Shown here: one piece after another, positions 39,057 to 51,895 of the stretch
Layout of the letters: every line of letters begins with the position of its first letter
Position numbering within the stretch: position 1 is the stretch's first letter
From: Glomus cerebriforme
Taxonomy: Eukaryota > Glomeromycota > Glomeromycetes > Glomerales > Glomeraceae
Direction: 5' to 3'
NCBI GenBank assembly: GCA_003550305.1
Contig: QKYT01000294.1
Span: forward strand, 36,800-100,799
DNA: 64,000 nt
Translations under genes and position numbers: made by a program
The notes under the pieces: generated by a model
What the model saw: the letters and a program-made list of their open reading frames with translations, nothing else
Database searches by the model: none
Told to the model about the DNA's origin: nothing

Positions 39057-39362
39057 TTACACTTTATCTAAAATTTTCCGATCCAGTACTAAATGATTAT
39101 CTAAATTAATATGTGAAATGAGTCTATTTGAATATTCAAACATATTGTTTCTATCTAAACTACTATTAATATAGTTAAGGTTATCTACACTACTACTACT
39201 AAAATTATTACTATCCTTACTATTATTACCATTATAAAGTTTTACAAATTGCAAAACATTCTCACTATATATATATTGTATTTCTTTAAGTAATGATTTT
39301 TTTTGAAAAAATGTGCATCCTTTATGATATCCAATTCTACATATTTCTTCACTTATAGACAC
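39057..39362 (-). pseudogene. orphan ORF fragment beside the dispersed repeat
   Basis: About 100 open codons without an ATG at the start, reading CRIGYHKGCTFFQKKSLLKE and then an Asn/Ser-rich stretch (NGNNSKDSNNFSSSSVDN). No known domain. Position and orientation relative to the flanking repeat match the ORF at 6236-6568, so both probably belong to one repeat family. The protein similarity is too weak to assert by eye. Confidence 0.3.
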
Positions 39363-40599
39363 AACTTAGTTGAGATATGAGGTTTTGTCTTCAATAGGAT
39401 GGTTGAACTTATCATAAGTGATTTTGTTCATGTAATAAAAAATTTTTCTGCTAGATATAGTGTAGTAAATTAAAAGGTAGATACATAGAAAACTAAAGTA
39501 AAATAGTTTTTCATTTTTTACGTATAAACCAAATTGTAAAATTTTTTGATAAACTCTAAGAAAAATCTCTTCATGAATTGGTATGATATACTATAAGATT
39601 TAGTAATTGTAGTAAAAAAAAAGTAGGTAGAGGATTTAAAAATAAGATGAAAAATGTAAAAAGTAAGAGTATTGTGTTCATTATTATCTATAATCTCTTT
39701 AGAATCAAAAAATCTGAGGATTCATAATTTTAGGTTGATAAATTAGTAATATGTTTCATTATCCTCAAAAGATTTGAATAGTTTCCAATTATTAATAAAT
39801 TAAAAAAAAAGCAATAATAGTATTTTTTTAATGGTGTGCCAAGTGTTGGATAGGATCTCGTATCAGATGAAGTAGTAAAGAGATTTTTTAGAACTAGAGC
39901 AAAAAAGACAATGTAAAGTAACATATATTTTAGGTAAACATTTAGTTAGAATGACTCCTGTTAGAATAAGAAAATTGTTGAGTTTTAATTTGTGAATAAA
40001 GAATTAGCATATGTAAGAATTGAAGTATAGGTTGTTATTTCTGGTAGTAAAAGTAGTCTACAAGAAGAACCATTTGACAAATCCATAAGTGCTGTCACAG
40101 ATATCTTAATTATAATAATAAATTATTATAAATTATATATTAATTATTGTACATTATATTATTATAGTATTACTATTTTCAATTTAGTGCAACTGGCCTG
40201 ATTATATAATTACAAGAAAATCTAATTTGATTATTCTGATTTTCTCCATTTTTTTTACAAAACTTTTAATAAAACTTTCTTTGTTTTGCCTGATTTCTCA
40301 CAATTTCTTCTGAAGTTTAATAATAAACTACATATTATAAATATAATATTTATCAAATAAGTGATTTTTAGACTATAAAGTTTTATAAATTTTTTTGATT
40401 TTCACTTTAAAATATATTTTTTTAATAATTTAATACAAAAGAAAGCTAAATTTTTAAAATAAAAAGTTTATATTTATAATTTATTAATTTTATAAAGCTA
40501 AACAAAGTATTTATTAGCAATTTTACTTATATGTTATAGGATTTTTAAACATATTAAGTAGTTTATATTTTTTAAATCAAATAATATTATATTATATAA
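39363..40599. other. AT-rich, gene-free, decayed repeat DNA
   Basis: No supported coding sequence. A minus-strand stretch near 39,730-39,924 reads LFTTSSDTRSYPTLGTPLKK in the open frame and may be a decayed element ORF. The rest is low complexity. Confidence 0.4.
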
Positions 40600-41010
40600 A
40601 GAAGACTCTTTCTAATGATTCCTATACCCATTTCTTTCAAGAAGTCTAAGAAAGAAAAATTGTTCTTTTTACAGTTTTTGATCTATGAAAGCTGGTGTTT
40701 AATCTTAAAAAAAATGTTTATATGTCATTGGAATTAATTAAAAAACTTTAGAAAGTATGAATAATAATTTCTGGCTTATTAAGTTTCTTTATAGAATAAG
40801 TCTTTGATAACTTTCAGTCACTTATATCTCTCTTTTTTATTAATACTGGAAGAGCTATTTGGTTTTCTAAAGCACTTTCTATTATATAACTGATAGTAAA
40901 ACTTATAATTGCTTTTGATGGATCTAAAAGTTAGTTTTACATGAAGTTTTTTTAAAAGTATTAACCTTTTCACAGAATTAAAGCATGAGTTTGAATAAAA
41001 AGAGAGCTCA
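40600..41010 (+). repeat. dispersed repeat, copy A (inverted partner at 62.96-63.42 kb)
   Basis: CTCTTTCTAATGATTCCTAT at the left end and GATAACTTTCAGTCACTTAT further in match the reverse complement of 63,300-63,420 and 63,180-63,230. The spacing between the blocks is comparable. The copies differ by many substitutions, so this is an old interspersed element of at least about 400 bases. No ORF. Confidence 0.6.
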
Positions 41011-41799
41011 TTTTGGTATTCTGAATATAAAAAAAAGTAATCCAGTCAGTTTAGTATTATAATCTTTTATTTTTAATTTAGCTTTATTTTTGATTACTTC
41101 TAGATGCCTCTCTCTAAGTAGTTCCTAAAAAGTCACAGCTTACTGTTTTCTTCTTCATATTTACTATAACAGTCTCTATTAATATAATAGTATTGATATA
41201 AATTTATTCTAGTTAACTATATTTATGATGAAAGAATTTGGATGAAAAAAAACTAAAAGAGGTATAATATAAACCTTTTAAAATATGATTGATATATTGC
41301 AATTAACTCATTAGTAACTTGATGTTAGCATTTAGCAATATATATTAAACATATGTTAAAAATATAAGATCAAATTATAATTTAAAAACTATTTTAATTA
41401 TAATAACGGAGGATTAGTTTTATATCGATTTGTTCGCACGTTATTTCTGATGTCAAAGAAAAACCGTTTCATACCAAAAAAACTATTGTTGTTTAATTAT
41501 TGGAGCAATCGGGTCATTGTTCAATCGGTCAAATTGTTGGATTAAGGGATGAGGCACATTTTTTTATAGACGGCCGACGCCGATCACACTTAATCAGTGA
41601 TAATAGCGCAATGTGGTGATAAAAAGTGTGATGCTTTATTGCCATATTACCCTCGGTTCGTTGTATAACTTGTATACATTTTTTTTGTTTCTTTCTATTA
41701 GCAATTTTTTATTAAAAAAAAAAAAGAATACAAAAACTCTTTAAACTCAAAATAAAAAAAACTTCATATAAAAACTGATCATAACAAAATAAATTTACA
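41011..41799. other. intergenic; promoter side of the orphan Ser/Pro-rich gene
   Basis: A GC-richer island near 41,560-41,640 (AGACGGCCGACGCCGATCAC and following) stands out from the AT-rich background about 170-240 bases before the start codon and may be part of the promoter. Nothing else was recognised. Confidence 0.4.
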
Positions 41800-42864
41800 A
41801 TGAGTGCCACTACATCTATTCCAACGCAACAAACTCAACAAAAGCCAGGCTTTCGAAAAATAATGACTTGGAATAATAAAAATAATAAAAGAACCAGTAA
41901 AAAACTCCCTCATTTGTCTTATGATAGTGCTCCTGGTATGTTTATAATCATTTTCTTAATCTTTTATAAAGGGCTTTATGGTATTTTTGTTTTCTGGTTA
42001 CAGTGTTGAGAACATATGCTCTTAGATGTTTACTTTTTTGAACAAAAGATTTCATTTGGTTCATTGGTGAGCTTTTAAAATTACAACGCGGAATCTGAAC
42101 TTTATGACTGATAACTTTTTGTCCACTTCTTTGAACGCCTACATCACACTTTTATATAATACACAAAAAAATGTATTCCTTTTAACTTTACTTCGAATTC
42201 CATGATAGAAGGAGACGACAAAACATCGCCTGTTCCAGCAAGTCCTACTCATAGTTTGAGGAGTCTTAAAACAGGACGACCCTCTCTATTTGCAACCTTT
42301 GCACGCAGAAACTCTACTAAAAGTGAACATTCTATAAGGAGTCGTTCACCTACAAGTCCTAGACCTTCTAACGACTTAAACTTTGCTTCTGATGGGATCC
42401 GTACTCCAAGCCCAACGCCATCACGAAATTCAATGATCTTTGAGCGGGATATAGAATTTCATGACCATCTTAGTGTACATGAGGCTATCGACCTCGCTAT
42501 TCCTCCTGTTTTAGATGACGCAGCTGAAGCATTTGTGAATGAAGAAATACCTACTATCCTTACAGAAGAGAATACCAATGAGATTGGAGATGAACCTAAA
42601 TCGGATAGCGGAAATGAAAAGTCCGATGAAAGTGAAAGCGGTAAACAAGGAGTAAATGGTGAGAATCCTCGAATTAGCCCATTGGTAGAAAATGAAGGTC
42701 GAAAGCGACTTTCGTTATTAATAAATTATGGAGACATTGCTAATGGCCGAACACCGAGCCCTAGTCCATTTGATCATACACATACACTTGCCGAGACCTT
42801 AAGAGTAACAACACCAAGGGAAATGAATGGCTTGACCGGAATGTTTGATAATTCTGGGAAATAA
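41800..42864 (+). CDS. orphan Ser/Pro/Glu-rich, probably disordered protein
   Basis: Exons 41800-41935 and 42209-42864 join (CCT-G|AA-GGA) to 263 residues. The N-terminus MSATTSIPTQQTQQKPGFRK is basic and followed by Lys-rich sequence. The middle has many SP/TP sites (SPTSPRPS, RTPSPTPS, RTPSPSPF), and a more ordered-looking piece reads DHLSVHEAIDLAIPPVLDDA. An acidic stretch (SDSGNEKSDESESG) precedes RISPLVENEGRKRLSLL. I recognise no domain. The proline-directed phosphosites suggest a kinase-regulated adaptor, which is speculation. The first intron is longer (273 nt) than most here. Confidence 0.7.
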
Positions 42865-44467
42865 CCATGTAGCTTTCAATTCATGGAAAGGAAAGTGGGT
42901 TCCACCATGAGCTGTGTAAATGGATCAGGTGAGCGATAAAATTTTCATTCATTTTATTCTTAACTGTTGTATTGTTTTGGTTCATGAAATTTTTCTTTCT
43001 TTGCATATATCATATAATTTGCCGATAAGTGCGTCGGCAGTGTACGGTGATTAAAAAAGAGGGCCAACCATATAATTAATTAATTTGCACTTTATATGCT
43101 TTTTATTGCAGATTCACTAAATACGTGGCGCTTATAATTTTCTTCTTTCAATATTTGATTTTAATAACTTTGAATTTGAATGGTTTTGTAGGAAATAATT
43201 AATGATGTATATATTATACACACAAATCTGAGAATCGCAAGATATCGGGCAAAAGGCAGTTTTGGTGCACAGCTAATTGTATTATTCATTATCACATTTT
43301 TTTTTCTTTGCTATATATATTATAAATACATATATACATACATATACACATTATATATACACGTGCCTAAACTTCCTTATTTACTGACGAATGGACCAAA
43401 AGATGGATATTTGGCTTTCTTTTATTGAGTGCAAGTTTCTCTTTATATATCTTGTTTTCTTTATTTTCGATATCATTTCTTCACCTTTCAATAAGAAGAA
43501 AAGCAAAGAGTTTTTTACATTTTTTCAATTTTGATTCAAAGAAAAAAATATATTCACCTTTTTTAATGACCAGTTTGTGAATTTTTTTTCTATCCATTGT
43601 TTTTATAGTGTATTATTTTTTCACAAATGAATGATTCGAATCTTCAATGAAACCTCTTTCCATTGTATTTTATTTTATACTTATTTTTTCGTTTTCTATT
43701 GTTTTATCATCTGTTATTTATATATATATACATTATTATTAACCCTTTACCTTTTTTCATCATTTATAAATAAGAAATGAATTTATTAATATTATTCAAA
43801 TCTTGCTTTTTTTTTTATTTATATTCGAATATATATATATATATATTAGGAAATTATTTTATAGTACATTAGGAAAAGAAAGGTTTTTATTTCATTACTT
43901 CATTTTCAATTTTTTTTTTTTTTTTATTTTTTCAACTTTTTTATTTCAATAGGGAAGGAATATTAATTGGGTTATTAGGTTCAGTTTAGCCTTTGGTTAT
44001 ATAAGATAGTTTTTTAGTATTTTTTTTTTCTTTAAAAAAAGAAAAAAAATATATACACCAATTTTATTTTCTAAAAGTATTCTAATTGTTTTTTTAAAAA
44101 AAATATATATATAAATATTTATTGAAATCATGATTATTTCAGTAATGGATTTATTTCTTTTATTTCTAATTATAGCTAAACATCCCTCCAAAAATGATAT
44201 TTTATAATTTTATCCATCTATAATTATACATGTTTTTATATTTATTGGATTCAATAAATATTATTATTGGATTATTATTATTATATTTTGTTTGTTAAAA
44301 AATAAAATAAATAAATAAAATAAACAAATAAAACTAGTAAATATTATTTGATCAATGCATTACATACATTCCAAAATGATAACCATTATTAAATTTATTT
44401 ATCAAAGAATACCTATTTTAAGAAATTTTTTTTAAAAATAACAAATTTTTATTAAAGCTTTTTTTTT
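42865..44467. other. 1.6-kb convergent intergenic region
   Basis: It lies between two convergent stop codons and is AT-rich with AT-dinucleotide runs (43,830-43,850) and T runs. A small GC-richer patch near 43,020-43,070 (GCCGATAAGTGCGTCGGCAG) forms a short hairpin. No coding sequence or RNA gene was recognised. It probably includes a long 3' UTR. Confidence 0.45.
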
Positions 44468-45908
44468 TTATCTCTTTGCAAATGTTACTTTCATTTCTTT
44501 ATCATGCGTAATCTTAAATCTATTAAGTACATCTTTTGCTACAGCTGCTTGATGATCGGCTTCATATTCCACAAAAGCAATATCAGATTTACCAGGAACA
44601 AGACGCACTTCCTTAAAACCAGGGTATCTTAGATAAAAAAAAATAAAGTTTTTTTTTTTTTTTTATCAAAATTGATTATTCAAAATACTTTAATAAAACT
44701 TTAAAGTAACTCTAGAATATACATACTGTTGGAATAAATAACTCAACATCTCATCTGTAACATCCGGGGGTAAATTCTGTATATATAATATCCTATTAAT
44801 AGGTTCTGCTTCTTCTTTCACCACTGTAGTAGCTGGTATAGTTTCTTCTTCTTCCGCTTCTGTTAAATAAATATGATTGATGAGAAACGTAAAGAAATTA
44901 ATTTAACAAAATTAAATAATATATTACCTATCTCGGGTGATTCAGATTCTATTTCCCTTCTTCCACCATTTGCAGCTCTTTTAATATCTGTCATATCTAT
45001 AAATAAAATTAAATTACTATCATAAAGAAAAAATTACAATAAACTAAAATGATTCAATATTATATATATATTACCATCATCTTCACGTTGTCTCTTCTGT
45101 GCAGGTGCTGAAATTGGTTGACCATAAGTCTGTGCACGTTGAACATTAGCACCTGTAGCAGCAGCTGCTGCACTACCAGGTTTTTTCCATGTACCATCTA
45201 ATTTTGCAACGGCTTCTGATTTATTTTTTGCGTATTCAATATGCTATATATAAAATATATATATATATATATATATATTCCGATGTATAATTCATATATA
45301 AAAAAAAAATTATAAATAAAAAAGAAAAAAAAACTAAATGGTCAGCTGCATTTGACAAAAGTTATCCTCTTTCATAATTAATTATTTGGAATTACCCTTT
45401 AATTAAGAGAATTGTGATTGAATTAAATAAAAAAAAAGAATGATCATATCAGCCTTGATGGGCATAAGTGTATAAAAAAGACTTAAAAAAATCTTTTAAT
45501 AAGTAAAAGAAAATACTTTTTATATAATAACTCCATCTTTAGAGTCATTAAAAAAAAACAAAAGAATTTAAAACATAAAAACTCACCATTGGTTTATCAT
45601 AAAAGTTGAACCCATTAAGTCCTCTCATAGCTGAAGTAGCACTTTGAATTTCTTTAAAAACAACAAAAGCTTGTCCGCGCATTTTCATTGTTTTCAAAGC
45701 AACTATATCAAGAATACGTCCATAAGCCGAAAATAAAGAATATAAAGACCTTTTCAATTCTAATTAAAAAAAATGTATTAATATCAAATAAAATTTAAGT
45801 ATTCTTTTTCCTAAAGAATAACCTGATTTCTTTTTAAATACCATCTTTATTGACTTTTTCATTTAAATTTCGAACATACAAAGTTTGATTTGGTGGAATA
45901 CTAGTCAT
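44468..45908 (-). CDS. U1A/U2B''-type snRNP protein (SNF family)
   Basis: The start at 45908 gives [23 protein letters not shown]1 continues over an intron at 45841 with [20 protein letters not shown] and [10 protein letters not shown]. The linker begins [19 protein letters not shown], then an Ala-rich and acidic stretch. RRM2 has [20 protein letters not shown] and ends [11 protein letters not shown] at 44468. Domain order, the [12 protein letters not shown] motif and the YAKxKSE linker identify the U1A/U2B'' family, binding U1 and/or U2 snRNA stem-loops. Fungi usually have one such protein. The intron at 45244-45586 is about 340 nt, long for this window, and contains an AT-dinucleotide run (about 45,258-45,280). 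Confidence 0.93.
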
Positions 45909-46042
45909 TATTTTTTTTTTTTGAAAAATTTCAGTTTAAAAAGCTAATTTCGCTACAAAAAATTACGTTTGTTTACTTATGATCTACATACGTGTACACA
46001 ATCACGTTTTTCGTATAAAAAGGGCGATTTACCCTCTTTTTT
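45909..46042. promoter_or_regulatory. 134-bp divergent promoter U1A / SIRT5
   Basis: A TATAAAAA box at 46014-46021 lies 22 bases before the SIRT5 start. ACGTGT and CACGTT words lie at about 45,990-46,010. A T run precedes the U1A start on the other strand. This is the shortest start-to-start spacing in the window. Confidence 0.55.
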
Positions 46043-47173
46043 ATGAGTAAAATGGCAGCGAATTCTACAAGTGCAAGTTATGAAGCTTTTCATCAAGGTA
46101 TAAAAATTCACTAAAAGCTCATTCAACATTTTATCAATTGTTTATATTTATATTTCTTTTTAAAGCTTTAAAATCAGCAAAACATATTGCAACATTATGT
46201 GGAGCAGGACTTTCCGCAGAAAGTGGAATTCCGGTTCGTCTATTTTTCTTTCTTTCTTTTTTTTTTTTAAAAAAAAAAAAAAAGAATTTCATATTCACCA
46301 TTTCTTTTTATAGACGTTTCGTGGTGAAGGTGGTTGGTGGAGAACTTTTGAAGCAACTGAACTTGCAACTCCAACTGTACGTTTCTAATGTTCTTCCAGA
46401 GAACATCATATTTTTTAAAAAAAATGCTTATTTTTTTTTTATTGTTTTTAGGCGTTTAAAAAGAATCCATCACGTGTTTGGGAATTTTATCATTATCGTC
46501 GAGAATTAGTATTAAAAAAACAACCAAATAAAGCTCATAAAGCTTTAGTAGATTTTGAAGATAAAATTCTCTCTCAAACGCCACAAAATCAAACTTTTAC
46601 TGTTATAACACAAAATGTTGATGGATTATCATCAAATTTAAAGAATTTTATTGCAATGCATGGATCATTATTTAGAACTCGTTGTACTAAATGTGGTTAT
46701 ATTGAGGAAAATCGTAATTCACCAATCTGTGAAGGATTGAAAGGAACCGAAAATTCTAATTTTGATATAAATTTACCTATTGAAAAACTTCCATCTTGTA
46801 CAAAATGTAATGGATTAATAAGACCCGATGTCGTCTGGTTTAATGAAACACTTGATCCAGATATTTTAAATAAAATTCATGAGGAGTTAAATAGATGTGA
46901 TTTATTCTTGATTATAGGAACTAGTGGATTAGTCTACCCTGCGGCATCATATGCTAATTATGTTAAATCACGGGGCGGCAAATTGGCCATCTTCAATATT
47001 GAAGATACTGGAAAAGCTGATTTTAAATTGTTGGTATTTCTTTTTAAAAATATATATATATGTACTGTATATATATTTTTTTTTCTCAAACTAATATTTT
47101 ATTTGATAAAAATAGCATTGGTCCTTGTGGAGAAACCTTGCCACGAGCTCTTGATGTTTGTGAAGAAACATGA
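46043..47173 (+). CDS. SIRT5-type (class III) sirtuin
   Basis: Five exons (46043-46097, 46166-46233, 46314-46376, 46452-47029, 47116-47173) give 273 residues. Conserved features are TLCGAGLSAESGIPTFRGEG for NAD binding, TQNVDGL, the catalytic His in AMHGSLF, and four zinc Cys (CTKC...CTKC). GTSGLVYPAA and the end IGPCGETLPRALDVCEET complete the fold. The YHYRRE motif has the Tyr and Arg that select negatively charged acyl groups in SIRT5, so desuccinylase or deglutarylase activity is likely. No clear mitochondrial presequence. The donors of introns 2 and 4 are GTTCGT and GTTGGT. The latter is chosen because it restores the conserved C-terminus. Intron 2 holds a T12-A15 palindrome. Confidence 0.93.
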
Positions 47174-47329
47174 GCTCTTGGAGTTTAATTAGTCTCTTTC
47201 TTATTATTTAATCCTACACAATAATTTAAATTTTTATTGTTAAATATCATTACATGAATAACTAACTTTCAAATAAAATAAATAAGAGATTATAAATTAA
47301 AAGAAAGACAAGGATGTTTTTTTATTTTA

Positions 47330-47685
47330 TCATAATATATTATTGCCTCTTATTCTTCTAGTTAATCTTCTATATCCTTCTGCTGCAAGTTTATTTCTTC
47401 TCCATATAAAAATTGAACATGACATAAAAGCACCAAATAAATTGATAAACTATAAAAAAAAAGAGGAGTTTTAACAAAAATATATATAAATATATAAATA
47501 AATAAATATTTTTATCATACCTGAAATTCAAAATACTTTGTTTTTTCTAACCTCTTTACTCTTTTACAAGATTGAAATTTTGGTAAAGAACCTTTATTTA
47601 TATTTTCAGCCGGTATATCAGGTGTATCCCATTGACATTCAATAGGTTCCTTATTACCAAACTCACGACAATAATCTTCAAGTTT
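47330..47685 (-). CDS. partial small membrane protein, cut by the assembly gap
   Basis: The last two exons are present (47521-47685 and 47330-47449). They read KLEDYCREFGNKEPIECQWD, then CKRVKRLEKTKYFEFQ joined to FINLFGAFMSCSIFIWRRNK and a basic end RRLTRRIRGNNIL. One probable transmembrane segment spans the second exon, followed by an Arg-rich cytosolic tail. Two Cys residues in the upstream exon flank a Pro-rich loop. I do not recognise the family. The 5' exon(s) are expected inside the N gap or just upstream of it. Confidence 0.65.
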
Positions 47686-47755
47686 CTATAAAATATTATA
47701 AATCAACATTAATATCATTTCACAAATGAATTTTGAATTAATATATATATATATA

Positions 47756-48345
47756 NNNNNNNNNNNNNNNNNNNNNNNNNNNNNNNNNNNNNNNNNNNNN
47801 NNNNNNNNNNNNNNNNNNNNNNNNNNNNNNNNNNNNNNNNNNNNNNNNNNNNNNNNNNNNNNNNNNNNNNNNNNNNNNNNNNNNNNNNNNNNNNNNNNNN
47901 NNNNNNNNNNNNNNNNNNNNNNNNNNNNNNNNNNNNNNNNNNNNNNNNNNNNNNNNNNNNNNNNNNNNNNNNNNNNNNNNNNNNNNNNNNNNNNNNNNNN
48001 NNNNNNNNNNNNNNNNNNNNNNNNNNNNNNNNNNNNNNNNNNNNNNNNNNNNNNNNNNNNNNNNNNNNNNNNNNNNNNNNNNNNNNNNNNNNNNNNNNNN
48101 NNNNNNNNNNNNNNNNNNNNNNNNNNNNNNNNNNNNNNNNNNNNNNNNNNNNNNNNNNNNNNNNNNNNNNNNNNNNNNNNNNNNNNNNNNNNNNNNNNNN
48201 NNNNNNNNNNNNNNNNNNNNNNNNNNNNNNNNNNNNNNNNNNNNNNNNNNNNNNNNNNNNNNNNNNNNNNNNNNNNNNNNNNNNNNNNNNNNNNNNNNNN
48301 NNNNNNNNNNNNNNNNNNNNNNNNNNNNNNNNNNNNNNNNNNNNN
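47756..48345. other. assembly gap (590 N)
   Basis: A run of N preceded directly by an AT-dinucleotide microsatellite (47,741-47,755) and followed by an A-rich tract. Gap length may be estimated rather than real. Open frames reported across it are meaningless. Confidence 0.99.
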
Positions 48346-48576
48346 AAAGAAAAAAAAAATTCAGAAAAAATCGGGCTATATTTAATAAAATTACCTATCA
48401 CGTGATTGTGGAATCGGCCAATAATATTTTGACAAACTTGACCAAATCACCAAATCACAATCCTTTAAGTCTATATAATAGACAAATGGATCGATAACTG
48501 ATAATCCCAACACCAAAGAAATTTTAAAGGTTTTTATTAAAGGGATATAAATTAAATAATTGTTTTTTTTATATAT

Positions 48577-49432
48577 TTAACCATTCGTCCTTTCTTCAAT
48601 AACACGATTTTCATGCTGTGATTCTTCAACAACTGGTATTTCACCTTTACAAAATAGTTTCAATCGAAACGCGTCAACACCATTAAGATAATACCTGTAT
48701 AATCTTTTATCTCTAATAAATCCTAAATTATGATATAATGAAAGTGCTCCAAGATTTGTATATTCAGTTTCAAGTACAATCTAATAAATATTCTTTCGTT
48801 AATAAAATTTTTTAGAAAAATTAAGAAATTTTTAATTTCAGTTGTCATACCTCATCAGCATTTTGCTGTTTCATAGCATTAATAACAATTTTCACTAATG
48901 TAGTTCCTGTGATTATTATTATTATTATCATTATTTTTTTAAAAAAAAATAGTTAATATAAAAAGAGAGAATATTGAAAAATACAAACCGATCTTTTTCT
49001 TTCGAAATTCTTTTTTTACAGCCAACATGGCTATATAACCACGTAAAGCCTCACGATGTCGATCTAGTTTACAAATTATAACTCCAATACATGTTTCTTG
49101 ATTCATCGCCTTTTTTTTTTTAAAAAAAAAAAAAAGAGGATGAGTTAATATATTATAAATAAATTTATTCATTTATTTATTTATTTTTTGAAACACACCA
49201 TAAAACATAAGTTAGGCCAATTATTTATGAAATAACGGTATGTATATATTGAATAAGGTTCAGATAAATCATTTTCAATTAAACTCATAATTCCAGGAAG
49301 TTGTAATTCCGAAGAGTAAGGTACATAAGTTATATCATTAGTATCACTCGTATCACTCGTAAGTTGTGTAGTAGTAGAGGAAGTAGAAGAAATTGAAGTG
49401 GAAGATTTTTGTTTATCTTTGACCACTTCCAT
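48577..49432 (-). CDS. N-alpha-acetyltransferase 30 (NatC catalytic subunit, NAA30/Mak3)
   Basis: Exons 49199-49432, 48989-49109, 48851-48906 and 48577-48780 encode 204 residues. After a Ser/Thr-rich N-terminus come [20 protein letters not shown] and [15 protein letters not shown]. The GNAT core has [20 protein letters not shown], the acetyl-CoA loop RKKKIGTTLVK and the typical [18 protein letters not shown]. NatC acetylates nascent proteins starting Met-Leu/Ile/Phe, together with NAA35 and NAA38. The second acceptor follows a T14-A11 palindrome directly (…AAAAG|GCGATG), and the second donor is GTTTGT. All phases agree. Confidence 0.94.
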
Positions 49433-51308
49433 AATGAAAGAAGAGAGAGGAAAAAAAAATATATATACAATTTAGAGTATATATATATATATAAATCGCA
49501 TTGATAATCTTGTGATCAACTAGTATATACAGTATGTCAAAGTGATAATGTCAGGCAGAATTATGCAATTATAAAGCCAGTCACAGAATTACACTATACA
49601 TAAAAATAAATGACGAATAATTGATTATAGGATACCAAAAGGTACCATAATAACATAATTATTAAACACTTAAAAGACAATTTTAGACAAAAAGACAAAC
49701 GCGAAAAAAGTGAAACATGCTAGAAGAAGATCCATGACGAATTCTTTATCCAATAAATATAAGAAAAATAAATTTTTATTTTTATTTTATAAAAAAAGGA
49801 ATTTCGGGGAATTATAAAGAAAAAAAAAAAAATAACTTTTTTAATTAAAAAAAATCATGGAGTAACACACAATGACAAACATACTATAGAGATTTACAAA
49901 CATCGCATGATTCAAATATTAAAGAAAAAAAAAAAAAATACGAAACATATTGGTTCAAATAATTTATGATCATTTTATACAGTACCATAGTAAGCTATTT
50001 ACAAACTATACAAAGTAGTTTAAAGTCTAAATTAAATGCATGAAATGCATGGAGTTTATATAATATTATAGTGTGGCAAAACAATATAAACAACACAACA
50101 TATTTGTGAGACAAAGACACATATTTGTTTTGCTTTTCATTTCCAAAGTTGTAAACAAAAAAAAAAAAAAAAGAAAAAAAATCAACAAAACGAAAGTGAA
50201 TATGCGCAGCAAGTTATTACCATAATTGCTAAGCCAAAACCTACAATCACAAAAGACCAAGCCAAAGGGATTGAAATGTTACGAAAAGATAAATACATAT
50301 ATGCTTAGCATAAAATATAAAGGAAAAATAGCGGCTTACTAAAAAAAGTGGAATTATGTATGCTTATCTTACAATTCCGTAATAACTTGACGATCCATGT
50401 AATATAAAATGAAATGATCTTCTTGATATTCCATCCAATTAAAATTTGCAAAGACAATTATGGTATGATTTGAATGAATGAAAAATTGAGTTTTTCTAAT
50501 TTTGGATAGCAGAATGAATTTTACAAATGTTTTTCTTTTGAGAAAATCTTTTTTATAATTTTTACATTTGACATTTAAATTATTTAAATGGGATTTTTAA
50601 TGAACGAAATTTCGAGAGGATACGAAAAATGAGATTTAAACCGAGTAAGCTTTATATATATATGAATATTTCAGGACTATTATTAATCATCATTATATTA
50701 AATTTATTAATTTATAAAAAAAAATTAATAAAGTTTCAAAAAAAAAAAAAAATTAAAAAAATTAAATTTTTTTTTTTTTTTTTTTTTTTTGCGAGGGTAT
50801 TTATATTTGACATGCATCTTAAATATATTAATATTATTATTAAATCGATTTCATTGTAATCAAAGACATGCGAAATGAGAATCAAATACGGCCATTATTA
50901 CTTGAAAGAAGTTTGAAAGTTTGCTTTTATTTTCTTTATTTTTTTCTTATTATTATTATTATTATTTTTTTTTTTTTTTTTGATTCATCGGATTTGCAGT
51001 ACAGAAGGATTTTTCTTTCCGACATTTTTTCTTGGTGTGCGCTTTATTTGGTTACTCTCTTTATCCTTTATCAATATTATTTTGGGACTGATTATTAATT
51101 GTTTGTATACACAATATATTCAAGCTAATAATTGTATTTTATTTATATCTTTTATAAATTACACAGATAAATTGGTACAACATAATTGTAATCATTACAA
51201 TTCCTTTTATGTTTGAACATTTCTCATCGTTCTCCGCTTTACTTCGTATCACCTTGACTTCCTTTTTTGGAAAAATGATGAATTTCATTTCCCGTTATCA
51301 TTAAATAA

Positions 51309-51341
<33 letters not shown>

Positions 51342-51864
51342 TTCAAAAAAAATATTATTTGATTGGATTATGCGTTAAAACATGCTTTTGAAGCAGGAAA
51401 AGAAAAAATGGTTTAATCCAATTTTGTTCCAATGGTTATTTCATGCAGAATCAGGTGCATATTGTGTTAACACTTAAAGCAAGTTATTTTCACATAAACT
51501 TTACTTGTAATAGAATCAAAAGTGAGCCACTATCCTCCAAATCAAGAACTAATCAAGATTATTATTATATGTATATATATATTATATATATATATATACT
51601 TATTATTTTACTTTGTCTATATATTTCTTTTATTTTATTTTATTATTTATTTATTTATTTGTAATACAATAAATATGTAGGTTTTGCCATACATAAATAA
51701 TTTACATTTGCTGAATTGCTGTTGCCGTTCTATTGCAGTTATTGCCGTAATTGTTTAAAATACACATAAATAAATTTTCAACTTTTTAAAAAAATTAACC
51801 TATTCCATTTATATAATTTAACTTTAATAATCAAACTACCTGATTCCGATTTTTACACTTTATA

Positions 51865-51895
<31 letters not shown>

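Noticed and set aside
47715..48401. Long open frames on both strands across 47.7-48.4 kb
   Set aside because: They consist almost entirely of N and reflect the assembly gap.
50629..51664. Short hydrophobic ORFs upstream of the TFIIB-fold gene
   Set aside because: They are built from poly-T/AT runs (Phe/Ile/Tyr-rich) and lack any conserved motif.
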